Assembly: GCF_016859285.1 (NCBI RefSeq)
Contig: NC_053418.1
Location: forward strand, 5,006,521-5,070,520
Origin: Xiphias gladius
Taxonomy: Eukaryota; Chordata; Actinopteri; Istiophoriformes; Xiphiidae
Length of the DNA: 64,000 nucleotides
Direction of reading: 5' to 3'
The position numbers and the translations under genes were made by a program. The notes under the pieces were generated by a model that was not told where the DNA came from, made no database searches, and saw nothing but the letters and a program-made list of their open reading frames with translations. Positions within the stretch are counted from its first letter, which is position 1; every line of letters starts with the position of its first letter. Positions 10,735 to 21,200 of the stretch are shown piece after piece.

Positions 10735-13693
10735 CTGGAGCAACACGTAAGCCGAGATATCAGGATAAATATCAGAACTACAGGAATATATATACTATAT
10801 GTTAGGGGTGGGCAGTATGAATAAAATATGTGAGCTCTGCATGGGTAATGGGTAAACAATGATATAAAACAAATGAAAGCAACAAATCCTTACACTGAAG
10901 AGGATGGAACAAGAAAATGATTTTTCATTTTTGCCTGAAAAATGACACAAAAATAATTATCCAAAGAGTTAGCAGTTAATATCTGTCGATGTACTAATCG
11001 ATTTATCAACTAATCTTCTCACTTTCAGCTCCAGTGACCTCTCCCAGTCCTTTGTATACTTTTTAACCCTTGTGCTTCAGGAGTAACTCCAAACCTTGAT
11101 AATGATTTTAAAAAAGCTTGAATAATAAAGACACACACCCACCCATATCTGTCATTCTTGAGTGAGTTTTCTTTCAATAATATCTGACATTTCAACTTAA
11201 AAGTCTCGTTCGTCCTTATTTAAAATAAAATAAAGAAAGAAAGGAAGAAAAAAAAAAACACATCTTACCTGGGTGCACAGCATAGGAGGTCACTTCTTTC
11301 CCTTCCGTGATGCGGGCCAATTCCTGACTGAAGTAGATGTTGGCCAGCTTGCTGCGGCAGTAGGTGAAGAAGGGCAGCAGGTTGTAGTTGAGGTCCTGGA
11401 AGTCCAGCTTCTGGTGTTTGTAGGCGGAGGATGTGAGGGTGACCACCCGGCTGGGGGCACATTCCTTCAGGCGAGGCAGGAGCAGATTGGTGAGGAGGAA
11501 GTGGCCTAAGTGGTTGACGCCAAAACACATGCTGAAGCCATCGTCTGTCCAGTCGAGGACACCGGGCATGCCTGAAGAAGCACAACAGAGGGGTAAGAAA
11601 GAGGTCCGAACAATGAATGGAGAAAGAAGAAACATGTGGCTTTTAGCTGATGCTGATTTTTTTCTCCACTCGATCACACGTCTCACACTTTGTGTTCTGA
11701 GTGCATGCACTGGTACGTCCAGTTAAACACTCACAGCTGACATGTAAGCTGTCCAACCAATAACAGGCTTTTACTTTTGTTTTTGACCACAAATTGACTG
11801 GTTTCTCTAGCGACTTTTCATTAGAGGAGTCTCACTCCATTTGTTTTGGTTGGTCACGTAACATTTGTGGTATTACTGAAACCAGTTTTATTTATATAAA
11901 TTTTCTTGTGTATAAAACAAATCGCATAAATCCCAAAGAGAGACCACAATCAAAAATGTACAAATCCATCTCTCAATAATTTCAGGCTTCCTTAGCCTGT
12001 TTGTGGTTCTCAGCCCCAAGCCCATTCATTCCTACTGAACTTTATATTTTTTTAAGCAGGTCACGAATGTATACTTCATAATTTCATTTTTATAAAAGGC
12101 TAATTAATAATCTAAAGCAGCTGGTCTCTTTGGTCCTAAGCAAAAGTTACTAAAACGAGTAAATTTCCTGCTGCGGATTTGGTGCTGCAGTGAGTATTTA
12201 CAGCTGCAGGAAGGCTTATAGTTTTCAGACAACAATGGAGATCTATGGCACAGAGGAGTAAGATATATCAGGCTCTGACTACTGCTTTGACTACTTAGAC
12301 GGTACTTGTTAATATCAGTTTATTGTCTGTTTTGGTCTTTTCATGGAATTTGCTGATATTAAGAAACATTGAAAAATATCACCATATAAAATTTAAGTAC
12401 CTCGTTAAAGCTTAAGGTTATTCCATGTAAATTTAAAACTGCAGAAGTAAAGTAAGTCCTTATTTATATAGCCCATATAAAGACTTGAGACCAAGATAAA
12501 CAATAACTGGGACATTTTAAAGTTGTAAATATCAACTTTTACTCCTGTGGACAAAGTTTGTAATTCCATGTTGACACTGTTTCTCAATGACCTCAAACCT
12601 AGTTTTAGCATCTCTTTACTTATTGACCAACATATATACAGAGACCGACATGTCTGCGACAAGGTAATATAGGCTGGTTCATCTGCCTAGCTCTACAGTA
12701 TACATGACATCCACATTTATCAAAACTGAGCCACGAGCATGTAGCCTCACGTCAAGTCCGGTCCACTTTATTTATATAGCTCAAAATCACAATTTTGCCT
12801 CAGAAGGCCTCACAATCTGTACAACACACAGCATCCTCTATCCCTGATTGAACGCCATAACACCTGTATGCAGTGTTAGCTGGTCAACACTAACACCTGG
12901 CCAATTAAACTTCTAGGCTACCTGTTTGACAGAACACATTTCCCCTTGCTTCTTCCTTTCGCGATACTGTTTCATGTATCAGGAGGCCCCCCAAAATGGT
13001 CGCCCCCCTCACCTGCATTATTGATCAGGATGTCAAGCCTCTTCTCTCTCTGAAGGAAGCTCTTACAGAATTCCCGTACGGAGCGCAGGTTGGCCAGATC
13101 CAGCTCCATGTGAAGGACGCTGAGACTGTGACTCCTGAGCTTGATCTCCCTCACAGCCTTCTCAGCCTTGTCCAGGTCTCTGCAAGCAATGATGACACGG
13201 GCGCCTCTCAGTGCCAAGGCAACAGCTGTCTCCTTGCCAATGCCGGACTGCCCACCTGCAACGAAATAACAGAAAAATACAGCCAATCCGTGTGTTGGTG
13301 CTCATGTGAGGCGTGGGACATGAGGTGGACAGCAGTAACGTTGCTTGTAATAATCTGAACTTTAATGTAGTATCAGACAACAGGCAGCAATGTTTGGTGC
13401 AAATGTCATTCAGCTTTTCAAATCAGACTGACTATAGCAATTCAAACCACACTGATCCACACGGTATAGCCCATTACCACAAGAGGTTAGTTAGGGAGAC
13501 ATTTGCTGCAATAGGCGAGACACGTTTATTTACCTGTAATAACGACTGTTTTGCCATCGAGTCTTTTCAGGTCGGTGCAATACCTCCTCTTTTTCATCCA
13601 TTTCAAAATGAAAAAACAAACTAAAGATGCGATAATTGTGTAAAGCAGATACATCTCCCCGTGAGCGTTACCTTGAGAGCTAGCGTCTTTCAT
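10475..13693 (-). CDS. Short-chain dehydrogenase/reductase, RDH11-14/DHRS13-type
   Basis: Four exons give one continuous frame of 321 residues plus stop: 13693-13534, 13255-13013, 11571-11269 and 10734-10475, all with GT/AG borders and consistent phase. Length fits the retinol dehydrogenase group (about 316-336 aa). An N-terminal hydrophobic segment (about residues 14-30, [17 protein letters not shown]) suggests an ER or outer-membrane anchor. The Rossmann motif is TGGQSGIG, split by intron 1 (TGANSGIG in many relatives). NNAG spans intron 2. The catalytic serines are near 182-183, with Y205 and K209 in YCRSK. HPGF spans intron 3. The C-terminus ([27 protein letters not shown]) is typical. 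The family reduces or oxidises retinoids and other lipid aldehydes or alcohols with NADP(H). The exact paralogue is not settled: the [15 protein letters not shown] stretch leans to DHRS13-like proteins, the rest to RDH12/14-like ones. Confidence 0.9.
10935..11031. repeat. Fragment of dispersed AT-rich MITE-like family R1
   Basis: The stretch ending in ctaatcttctcactttcagctc resembles the terminus ctaatctttgcagctc of the longer copy at 20757-21098. It lies in SDR intron 3. Confidence 0.5.
11269..11571 (-). CDS. SDR gene exon 3 (catalytic)
   Basis: Bounded by cttcttcag and gtaag. Encodes [12 protein letters not shown] through YAVHPG, including [10 protein letters not shown], the catalytic TSS serine region and YCRSK. 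Confidence 0.92.
11572..13012 (-). other. SDR intron 2
   Basis: About 1.44 kb. Near 12768-12845 it carries a stretch (actttatttatatagctcaa and onward, with ttttgcctcagaaggc) that resembles a widespread teleost dispersed repeat. A related tttatatag string is at 12461-12470. Nothing else is recognised. Confidence 0.6.
13013..13255 (-). CDS. SDR gene exon 2 (cofactor binding)
   Basis: Bounded by cgttgcag and gtgagg. Encodes [20 protein letters not shown], then [25 protein letters not shown] and LDILINNAG: the dinucleotide-binding half of the Rossmann fold. ARVIIACR is the usual NADP-preferring stretch of this group. Confidence 0.92.
13534..13693 (-). CDS. SDR gene exon 1 (start, membrane anchor)
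   Basis: Begins with ATG in the minus-strand context tcaaaaATGAAAG and encodes [20 protein letters not shown] onward to DGKTVVITG. The splice donor is ttacag/gtaaat. A second in-frame Met (residue 14) directly before the hydrophobic segment is an alternative start. Confidence 0.85.
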
Positions 13694-13728
13694 TTTTGAC
13701 AGCTACTGACGCTGCTGGCTGTGTGAGC

Positions 13729-13792
13729 CTGTCAGCTAGCCTGTCAGCTAGCCTGTCAGCTAGCCTGTCAGCTAGCCTGTCAGCTAGCTAGC
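13729..13792 (-). repeat. 12-bp minisatellite with TGACAG sites in the SDR 5' leader
   Basis: Five exact CTGTCAGCTAGC units start at 13729, 13741, 13753, 13765 and 13777. On the gene's strand each gives GCTAGCTGACAG, containing the TGACAG core bound by MEIS/TGIF TALE homeodomain proteins. The array lies 36 bp upstream of the SDR start codon, in the leader or core promoter. Confidence 0.9.
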
Positions 13793-14017
13793 ACACCAAG
13801 GAAAACGTCGCCCCACCCCCATCCCCCCCCCGTTAGTCGTCCATTCTGGTTCCTGTCGCGGTAAACTTGGCGGAGACGGTCCGGGAAGGATTACACACAA
13901 AGGAGCACAGTTGTTGTATTTCATCTGTCGGCCCCCGTGAAATTCAATCACGCAATCGTCTTTCCAAATCGTGAAGTGACGTTGAGTGGACATGCGCCAT
14001 ATGCTGGAACTGCAAAG

Positions 14018-14027
14018 TCTCGCGAGA
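14018..14027. promoter_or_regulatory. TCTCGCGAGA palindromic CGCG promoter element
   Basis: A perfect 10-bp palindrome, known as a methylation-sensitive activator site in vertebrate CpG-type and bidirectional promoters and reported as a binding site for BANP and Kaiso-type factors. It sits between the divergent start codons, 325 bp from one and 369 bp from the other. Confidence 0.7.
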
Positions 14028-14395
14028 GTATAGTACTTGAACGTGTATAAACACAGGCGTTACCGGATTGAGTAAAGAGCTTGACTAAAATTACTTAAAA
14101 ACAAAATTGTAAACATGGTAGTGTGCGTATGGCATTGTGCATATATTACTTGTTGGCACGTCAAAAAGGAAAAAAAAAAAAAAAACATTCTGAAAACCTA
14201 CCGGCCTGCGTTTGAATTAACGTCTGTTAATTCGTAACTTTAACAACCGCCGCTGGATATTCCTGGTTAGGTCTGTTTGCCATTCGAGTGACCTTTGATA
14301 CACCTCAAAGCTCAGAGCTAAAGTTTCGGCCAAGGATGGTGTAAACACGCTCACGGCTGTTCACGGAATTGTTATTTCGTTCTCTTAGGATAACC

Positions 14396-14465
14396 ATGAC
14401 GGCAAACTGGAGAGAGACTGTTTTACTCTGTGGAATTTTTCTAATTTGCTCTTCTAAGACAGCTG
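14396..14465 (+). CDS. susd2 exon 1: signal peptide
   Basis: Encodes [20 protein letters not shown] plus KTA(G), a short basic/polar N-terminus with a hydrophobic core. The donor is agctg/gtgagt, phase 1. The upstream context aaccATGac is a fair start context. Confidence 0.88.
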
Positions 14466-15186
14466 GTGAGTCGCTTTGAGGATATTTTAGAGACTGAGGA
14501 CTAACACAAGATGCTGTACCAATACAAATCGCTGCGCACACAGACTGACAGCCATTCCTCTTTCCCCTGTTGCACAGAGGAAACAAATTATGAATTCTTA
14601 AACCTCGTTTGCATTGTTTGTCATAGTTGGATACATCAAACCAGATGATTCAGTGGCATCATTTATGATTATGAGTTGGTTTGTCATTGTTTTTTTTTTT
14701 ATGAGGTCAAACATGCAGGGGAAAGTGTGGAGCCATGTCGGAGGTATGCTCCTGCCACACAACCTGTGTGTCTTTGCTGACCTGCTGCTCGGACTACGAC
14801 CAACACTGTTTCCAGGTGACGCCTCACTCGGGCTCCATGCTGGGTGGAAGAGCTCTCCGGATCAGTGTGGTCCTTCATCCTAGTGAGCGCCTTCTCTGCA
14901 GGTTTGTGTCTATGAGCACACACACTGGCCTTAGAAACACGTAAGGATCTAGGTGTTGCATACACTCACCATTGGATTATTTCCATTACAGGTCTACAAT
15001 GTGGAAAATACACTCCCTTTCCACTTCATTAGGTACATGTATAAAATTTAACACTATCCAATACAACAGATCTGCCACAATTTTTACATTTAGGAGGATC
15101 ATAATTTTCAGTTTTTGTTGACATTGTAAGATCGATATTAATTCAGTGATATGTTTATTTTTAAGGTTGAATATATATATATACAG

Positions 15187-15232
<46 letters not shown>

Positions 15233-18200
15233 CAATTACACTGAAATGTGTTTCAAATACTCTTACCCCTTCATGTTTTTAAATGGGGTGGCCAAAACAT
15301 TAGAAACACTTTTCAGATAAACACCACTACAATCTACAACCTCAATATTAAACATATAGCTAAATAAATACCTCTGTAACATTGTCAATTCAAACATTTT
15401 GTCTTTGTAAAGGTAGAATTTATGCCAGAGCTCTTGTATTGGATTTAGGATTGGATTTTACATTAGATTTTACAGGTGTACATAATAAATTGGCCACTGA
15501 GTCTATAGTGTATGGTATATATAGTACATATGTTGTTGTTGTTTTTTTCTAACTAAGTGCATATGTTTTTCAGAAGAGCTTTTTTTGTGATACCCTACAT
15601 GTACTCTGTACTGTATGTACCATCCTATAAACAGCCGATGAATACTTGTGTCCAAATTCCAATTGTGTTTTGTTTTTTTTTAATCATCAGAAAAATAAAC
15701 CGTGGTCTTCTGAATCAACCTAAAAAAAAAAGTTCTGCATGCTTTAAAAAAAATGACAAAGAGGTTTGGAAAATCTGGAGCATATATTTTTTTTAGTCTG
15801 ATTAAAAAAAATAAAACTTCAAAATTCTAAAAATCTAAAATCATACAAAAATCAAAAATAACAGTCTCTCATATTAATATTAATCACAAAACATTTCAGT
15901 AGAGTACATATTGAGTGTCACAAAAGAAGTCTAAAATGAAATTATTCAACATTAGTAGGTATGCTCTTCCTGCCGCTATGCCATAACAGTTTTCCTGTAT
16001 TAAAAGCAAATGGAAACATGCTGCCTATATAAAGAAAAAGAAAAAAACCACTACCTTTGAAATTACAGTACATATTGCATTCTCTGATATTGCAGTATCA
16101 ATATAATTTCAATATGTACAACAATTTAGCCTTCATTTCCGTTACTGTTCCCTTGTGATATGTGTAAATGATCGACTCCCTTTTAAAGTCATGAATTTCA
16201 TCAGCTTTAACTTGTGTCCTATATTTTATAATAAAATATTAACTTGTATCTTATTTTCTGTGAGTTTACTTGTGCCATGTTGCATGAAAGCACTTAAAAT
16301 TTTTATTTTACTGAGAATGGAATGTCAGAGTGTTTAGAGAAGAGAAGCGGTATAAAGAGCAAAGTAGTAGTGTTGTGTAGCTGGACAAAAATCTAATAAT
16401 TATTAGATTTAATCTAATAATTAATCTAATTCAAGTTTGTCTGTCTGTTGCAGGTTCAAAGGTGAGATTATTCGAGAAGGGTTTATTGATGCTGAAGGCC
16501 ATGCCCACTGTATCTCTCCCTTGTTGTATGAGACGGGTTGGATACCATTTGATGTCTCGACGGATGGAATTAATTTTGACAGATCTGGAGAGTACTTGTC
16601 AGGTAAGAGGCTGAGATATAAAAATGAACGTTTTCCACCTCTGAATTTGTCAGTATCTGAACCTGTCATTTGATTCCATTGATTTAGAATCCATCGAACA
16701 CAGTACTGATTTAGGATCAGTGATCAGAAATGATTTAAAATACAGTATTACCGTTACAGCTGTAAGGACAGTATTTTATCTGATCTTACCATCCGGAAAA
16801 TATCAAGTTTTGCCACTGTGAAAAGACTGAATAACATAGATGCATTTTGTAGTTTTTATTATTACTGCTGCCAACAAATAACTACAGTATTTACCTGTTT
16901 GATTAAGAGTTGTAATTGAGCAAAGTGGCCTTACTATTGCAGTTATTTTTTCTTGTCTCCCCTTGTGGCTGCACCAAACCGGACATATTTTTACTTTGGA
17001 TCAACAAAACTCTGCTTACACCAGAACTGGTTACCTGTGTGTCTTCTTAACATTTCTTGTTTTTCACTGTTAGTCCACCCCAGGAAAGCGGACCCTGCTT
17101 TCGAGGTCACCCTGGTGAATGCAACACAGTGGCAGTACTATGGCACACCGAACGTAGCAGGGTGGCTCAAGATGACGTGGAACAGCTCTTTGATTGGAGC
17201 AGATAAGGTCAACGTAGAGCTGTGGGGCTACAGAGAGGTCAACGGGAGCGCGGGAGCAGCGATGAGCGGATCATCCCCTCTGAGGGCTGAGCTCAGCTAC
17301 CTGTACTCTCTCGGCAGGAATCTGGACAACACTGGTGCCTTCAGTTTCATCCCCGAGTGCTCAAAGGACTACTCTGACTGGGACTTGGGGAATATCCGCA
17401 TAACTTCAAGTTCTAAGTCAGACGGAGCGAGGTATCCACTATACGTATCAGTCATCTTAGAAATATCTCATTATGCCTCAACATTTGCTTCTGCCTCTGT
17501 TTGACCGAGAAACGGCAGAGTCATTGTAATGCTGCTAATTTTACAGCTGTTACGAATTGGCTCAATCGTAGAGAGAAAAAAAAGCTCAAAAATGACATGC
17601 ACAGTATTTACTTTATATCTATCCAGTACCAGAAAGTCAGTGTTGTTTATTCATATGATGGGGAGGTGATTAAATCATCATATCCTTACATGTGCCTGGC
17701 TGTAAAACCTAAAACCCAACATGCCTTAACCTGCCTTATGGAGGTGATAACCAACATAGATAATGAAATGAGCACGGGCTGTGGGTACAGTCGGACTGTC
17801 ACATTGATTCCAGAGTTAAGTATTCGCAGTATTGGTCAGACCACAGGCAGCTGAAACCATTCATTGACTAAATGATTAGACTTTTGGCAGAAAATTAATC
17901 AACAGCACTGCTGATATGCGATTAATTACATGCAAAAAAACAAGATTTTAAAAAATGGAACATTTGCAGGTTCCAGCTCTAAAATTTGAGAGTTACGGTG
18001 CTTTTCTCTATTTCACGTATGCTGTTATACGTATGTAAATGAATGAAATGAAATCATGATAGACATATTTTGAATTTTCTTTTAGTATTTTCTGACATTT
18101 TATAGACTAAAAGATGAATTAATTATTAGATTTAAAAATCATCAAATAATTGTTAGTTTCAGCCATAGTTTGAACTTTGTTTTTTTAGGTTCATAGATTT

Positions 18201-21200
18201 GAAATGACATGTGTCAAGTAGCTTTGAATGGTAATTGGTTACACACAGGGATGTACAGGGACTCTGGAGTGGAGGTCATGTCTTAGCCTGGCACCTAGAC
18301 CAGGCTTTCAGAGACAACTCCGCTGCCTGGGCCAAGAACAAGTGTCTGCAATGGGATGTCCTGGAGAAGCAGCTGCCCAACTTTCTCAATGAGCTCATTG
18401 ACTGTCCTTGCACTCTGGCACAGGCCCAAGCAGACACAGGCAGGTTTCACGTGAGTACACCCACCACAATAAATCCACTATTATTATTTAATTGATATTT
18501 TTTATTATTTCATTTTTCAGTCAAAGAAGTAGTTATAGTAGCAGCTATCAGTTTTACCATATTTACTGTTAATAATAACAGCATGTGCGTTGCTCAACTA
18601 AATTACAAACAAATAAAATAAGATAAAATGCAGGAAAGAGTAATTTCACCATGGGTGTAATTCAAGAAAGCGGGTTAAGTGACAACACTGAGTATGTTAA
18701 CCTTGGGGGGGGGGGCAAAGAGTTTCCCTCTCTGAGTTCCATGAGCAGTTTCTCTCTGTCTCTTCCTCGTGCCGAGCTAAAAGAACCTGTCTGGCACGCC
18801 ATTTCAAATCCACGTTCATACAGTTGACATCAAAGCGCATATCGGAGTGCGTTAATGTGCAGAAGTCTACGTCAGGAGAGGATAAAAATCCCGGCGGGAT
18901 AATTGTTACCCAAGGCCTGTCCTTACTAACGTCACCGCTCTTCTGATCAATCACTCACTAGTGTAAGGACAGAGACAGCTAAACGCTGCCCTAACATTAA
19001 AATATTAAACATCATACATTCATCCTTAGCTCAGAATAAAATCTATTCACTGTCCATCTTTATAACACTGTGAGACAACTGTCAGGGCGTCAGTCAGTTT
19101 CCCTGCACTGGAACGTTTACTGTACATCAGTGTAGTAATCACTGTGACAAATTTGTCTTGACACGGATCTATGAATAATCATTTCTCATGTTGTGATTGG
19201 TCGCACTTTTGGAACATTCCTATCATAGTTATCACATCGTACTGGAGATTATGTTTTATTACTGAGCAAGAATGGTTGTTGTGTGCCTGAAAAGACTTCA
19301 AGATTTTTAAACTACAATGTAGTTTTTCATTATCGGCTGCATATAGTTTTAACAGCATTTCAGTTACTATGTTTATTTTACTTACTTTATTTTAAATACT
19401 ACATGTTGAAATATATTCATTAGATACTGTTGAGCAAGATTTTTCTAAATGTAAAATGTGAAATAGATGTCTAAAAATGTACACTCAGTTTTAACCAAGA
19501 CGCTTTTTCAAATGAAAATCCCCCAAATTATTAGACTACTACTGCGTCGGACCGTGAGGTTACAATAATAGGTCTATAAATAAACTTATGTCTTCCCTGT
19601 TTGATTTCATCTTCTTCTCCCACCAGCACTTTGTCCCCATCAGATTATAGCTGAATAAATATATAAAAAAAATACAATGTAATTAAGGAAATTCAAGTCT
19701 GCCGAATAGTGAATGAGCGGACAACGCTGAGTAAAATGTAAACGTGTTAACTTATTGGATCTTTTCCCCACTCCAACTCCGGCCCTTGCACTGCTGCTGC
19801 TGTGTTTTTTCAAAGGTAAATGTGCATTGCCACACATCAATATTTCAAGCTCCTCTGGATTAAAATTCATGGTGAATTGTAGTATCATGGCTCCATTGAT
19901 GGTGGCTTTTTTTTCATTCGTCGTGCATGCGCTTAACTCAGAGTGATCATACACAGGGTTGACTGAAGTAACTCTGATCTCCAGCTCTGGAACTGAAAAC
20001 TCTGAGTTTCCCAGAGTTGATGGTTCACTTCAGAGTTGGTTAAACTTGCTCTCTGGAACAAGCCTCAGCTTTATTACTTTGGAAGTTTTGTTTATTCCCA
20101 ATTATAGCACTGCCTCACAAGTAACTGTTTGATGTTTGAATGTTTAAAGTAGGATTTCAGCTGGTGGTTAAACTAAGGCTCTTTCAGCAGGCCATTAGTA
20201 GCAATGTATTCAGCAAATCAGTTAATAATCTGATGACTGTAGAGAAAGAAACAAGTGACAGCGACATCAGCAAATGTTGTCAGATTGACAAAATAGCAAT
20301 ACCAGGATGGTCAAAGCAAATCAATGCTTTGTCTCTAGACTATTAAAGACCAGAACCCAATATAAGACCAAGAATGGTATGACAAAGGTTATGTGCAGTT
20401 CCTGTCATGGAATGCGTTCTGTTTTCAAGTCCAATAACATTTTGAGCCCTTTGATTGTGGAATTGAGTTTCCCATGGACGACAGTCACATTATGACTGTG
20501 ACTATGATCAGTTGGTCTGCGTATAGGCAAGTTTATTCCAAGGAACTGCAGTGATTGTAAGCAAAGTAAAAAAAAAGAAAAAAAAAAAGAGAGGAATTCG
20601 TCCATATCCCTCTAACCACAAGGAAGCAAGAGAAATTAAATCAAGATGCATTCAGGGGAAATGCTTTGTATTAAATCATGACCAGTGTTCTCAGTGTTAG
20701 GGCCCCTTTATTAGAAGTCTTCCAAATCATATTGAATTAAATTTATTCACAGCGGCATTTAACGATTATTTTCATTATCAATTAATCTGCTGACTATTTT
20801 CTCAATTAATTGATCAATTGTTTGGTCTATAAAATGTGAAAAACTAGTGAAAAAAGCCCCTTGTAAATTCCGAGAGCCCAAAGTGACGTCTTCAAAATGC
20901 TGGTTTTGACCAACCAACAGTCCTAAACACAAATATATTTCACTGATGATCATATATGGCAATGAAAAGCATCAAATCCTCATGTTTAAGAAGCTTGAAA
21001 AGTGGACAAAAAAAAAGATCGTTCAATTATCAAAATCATTGCCAATTGATTTTCCTTCGATCAAGCAATCGTTTCATTGACTAATCTTTGCAGCTCCGCA
21101 TTTACTATTCTTTCTTATGACTCATATTTATTCACCGCTTTGTTTCAGGCTGACTATAGTTGTGACATTGAGAGAGGCAGTGTTTGCATTAATCACCCGG

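Larger units (their letters stand above)
13694..14395. promoter_or_regulatory. Shared divergent promoter of the SDR gene and susd2
   Basis: The two genes start head-to-head with 702 bp between start codons. The interval holds the TGACAG minisatellite, a GC/C-rich block (13800-13870) and a TCTCGCGAGA element. No TATA box is obvious next to either gene. A bidirectional promoter is inferred from the layout. Confidence 0.65.

Noticed and set aside
14716-14718. Alternative susd2 exon 2 acceptor atgcag
   Set aside because: Using it would put the somatomedin-B-like cysteines out of frame. The acceptor ending at 14705 keeps phase and adds the expected first cysteine.
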